A model generated the notes under the pieces. The model had not been told where the DNA came from, made no database searches, and worked only from the letters and a program-made list of their open reading frames with translations. A DNA stretch of 46,904 nt from Apostichopus parvimensis (taxonomy: Eukaryota > Echinodermata > Holothuroidea > Aspidochirotida > Stichopodidae): the NCBI GenBank assembly GCA_000934455.1, contig KN882343.1, forward strand, positions 102,763 to 149,666. Reading direction: 5' to 3'. Every line of letters begins with the position of its first letter. Position 1 is the first letter of the stretch. A program made the translations under genes and the position numbers. Shown piece by piece: positions 45,810 through 46,904 of this stretch.

Positions 45810-46904
45810 AAAATCATCAGGATCGACTTTCTAATAAACTTTCATTCAAAAGGCTGTTATAAGTACAAATCCTGTGATTTAAATCTTAGGACATAAATCC
45901 ACTCGTAAATGTTAGTATCGCCTGCAGTCTGATCCTAGTGGGATAAACTTCAGAGGGAAAAAAAAAAGCTCGGAAAGTTACAAAAACATCTATCGGTTAC
46001 ACAAACAGAGGGACAGAAAAGGTTGTCCATGCAGAGTCTTCTTCCTCTAATGTCACTGTTAAATCTATGGTCTTTGAACCCATGTGAATTGGACTGAACA
46101 GTTAGTATAGGGTTACGGAGCAAATGCAAACCAAAATAACGGGGGCCTCTAACAGCAAAATTGAAAATGACTTTTCTGTTTATATAATAACCTTAAGTAA
46201 TTTTTTGGTAAAGACAACTTGGGTCTATAAATGCAATATTTAACATACTATAATGAGGAATAATGACCGTGCTGTAAATGTTGAATGGAAAGACGAAAAG
46301 CTTCTTTTTAGCGTGTGGTTCAATTTGATCCGAAGGGTACACCAACTATTGCTGTGTATGATATAGCCTGGTTTACTTATTAAATCTCATCACCGAATTT
46401 TGAATACGTCAATGTAGATTTATGTAAATTATCCATCAGACACTCCGTCAAAGCTGTGTCACTGCGTGTATTCGTGCACTTTGCGATCTTTGCCTGCCAT
46501 TATCTGAGGCAACGTTGAAGCAGATATAATCGCAATGATCCATCCATTACTGGAGCATAAATGCTATATTCTGATAAATCAAATTTCATCGAACTATACT
46601 AAAGTAGTTTTTTGAATTGATTCTGTTTTTTATACCTTGTCCGTTCTATCGTTCTTTTTTAGAAAGTCCTCTTTTTTCCTGTATTTTGATAGAAAATTTA
46701 AACTAATTGTAGTATTCTGAGCTAGAAACGATTATTTCTCTTTCTTATTGTTTTCTTACCAAGGTGATGTTGTTTTTGTTTTTGGGTTCTATCTAAGGTT
46801 TCATACAAACACATTTCTGGCCTATGGCTCTGAAATCGAAACTGATATTTAAGGTTTTTAACCTTTTGAGGAAATTTTGTTGGTATATTTTATGGAAAAT
46901 TTGC
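45810..46904. other. AT-rich unique DNA to window end
   Basis: No frame above 60 residues and no repeat structure recognised. It could contain decayed internal sequence of the LTR element, but nothing identifies it. Confidence 0.45.

Overview
The window looks like intergenic or intronic DNA from an animal nuclear genome. It is AT-rich, packed with micro- and minisatellites, carries tRNA-derived SINEs and many small DNA transposons, contains one 50-base run of N, and has no long open reading frame. The repeat mix (tRNA-headed SINEs, a Leu-tRNA primer-binding motif like that of Gypsy/Mag-type retrotransposons, hAT and TTAA-flanked miniature elements) suits a marine invertebrate. An echinoderm is my best guess, but the sequence does not prove it. 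I found no complete host protein gene. The only convincing protein homology is the broken C-terminal end of a hAT transposase.

Layout. 1-2500 is unremarkable AT-rich DNA with a possible SINE fragment. A polypurine minisatellite lies at 2508-2995. Unique sequence (3000-5850) leads to three tandem arrays: about 117 bp x 6 with hairpin-forming units (5926-6640), 48 bp x 13 (7426-8056) and 30 bp x about 21 (9494-10135). A tRNA-derived SINE sits at 8181-8472. A fourth array, about 154 bp x 5, is at 11050-11815. A TGTAC-rich complex repeat follows at 12909-16220. It is split by the N gap, and the two sides are near-copies of each other. 17764-23728 holds a dispersed repeat with an ATT tail, a TCCG microsatellite, tandem blocks of about 155 and 170 bp, and a well-preserved tRNA-derived SINE. 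A miniature transposon with perfect 14-bp ends is at 23877-24362.

24.4-29.0 kb is mostly featureless. A polypyrimidine array (29055-29520) and a 30-bp x 4 array with octamer-like motifs (29702-29820) follow, then a short reading frame that weakly resembles a PARP catalytic segment (30068-30256). From 30888 to 36167 there is a nest of DNA transposons: two inverted copies of a TTAA-type miniature element, one ending in a perfect 58-bp palindrome, flanking a hAT element whose transposase remnant is interrupted by a second hAT element. Further right are a second SINE copy (41451-41721), a hammerhead-like motif of the kind seen in Penelope-like retroelements (41950-41985), a perfect hAT miniature element with an exact 8-bp target duplication (42749-42899), and three copies of a Leu-tRNA primer-binding motif (45157-45809).

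No operon or pathway can be described. The biology here is transposable-element and satellite evolution. The items most worth following up are the nested hAT pair, the palindromic end of the TTAA element, the three primer-binding motifs, the hammerhead-like motif and the gap-centred duplication, which may be an assembly artefact.
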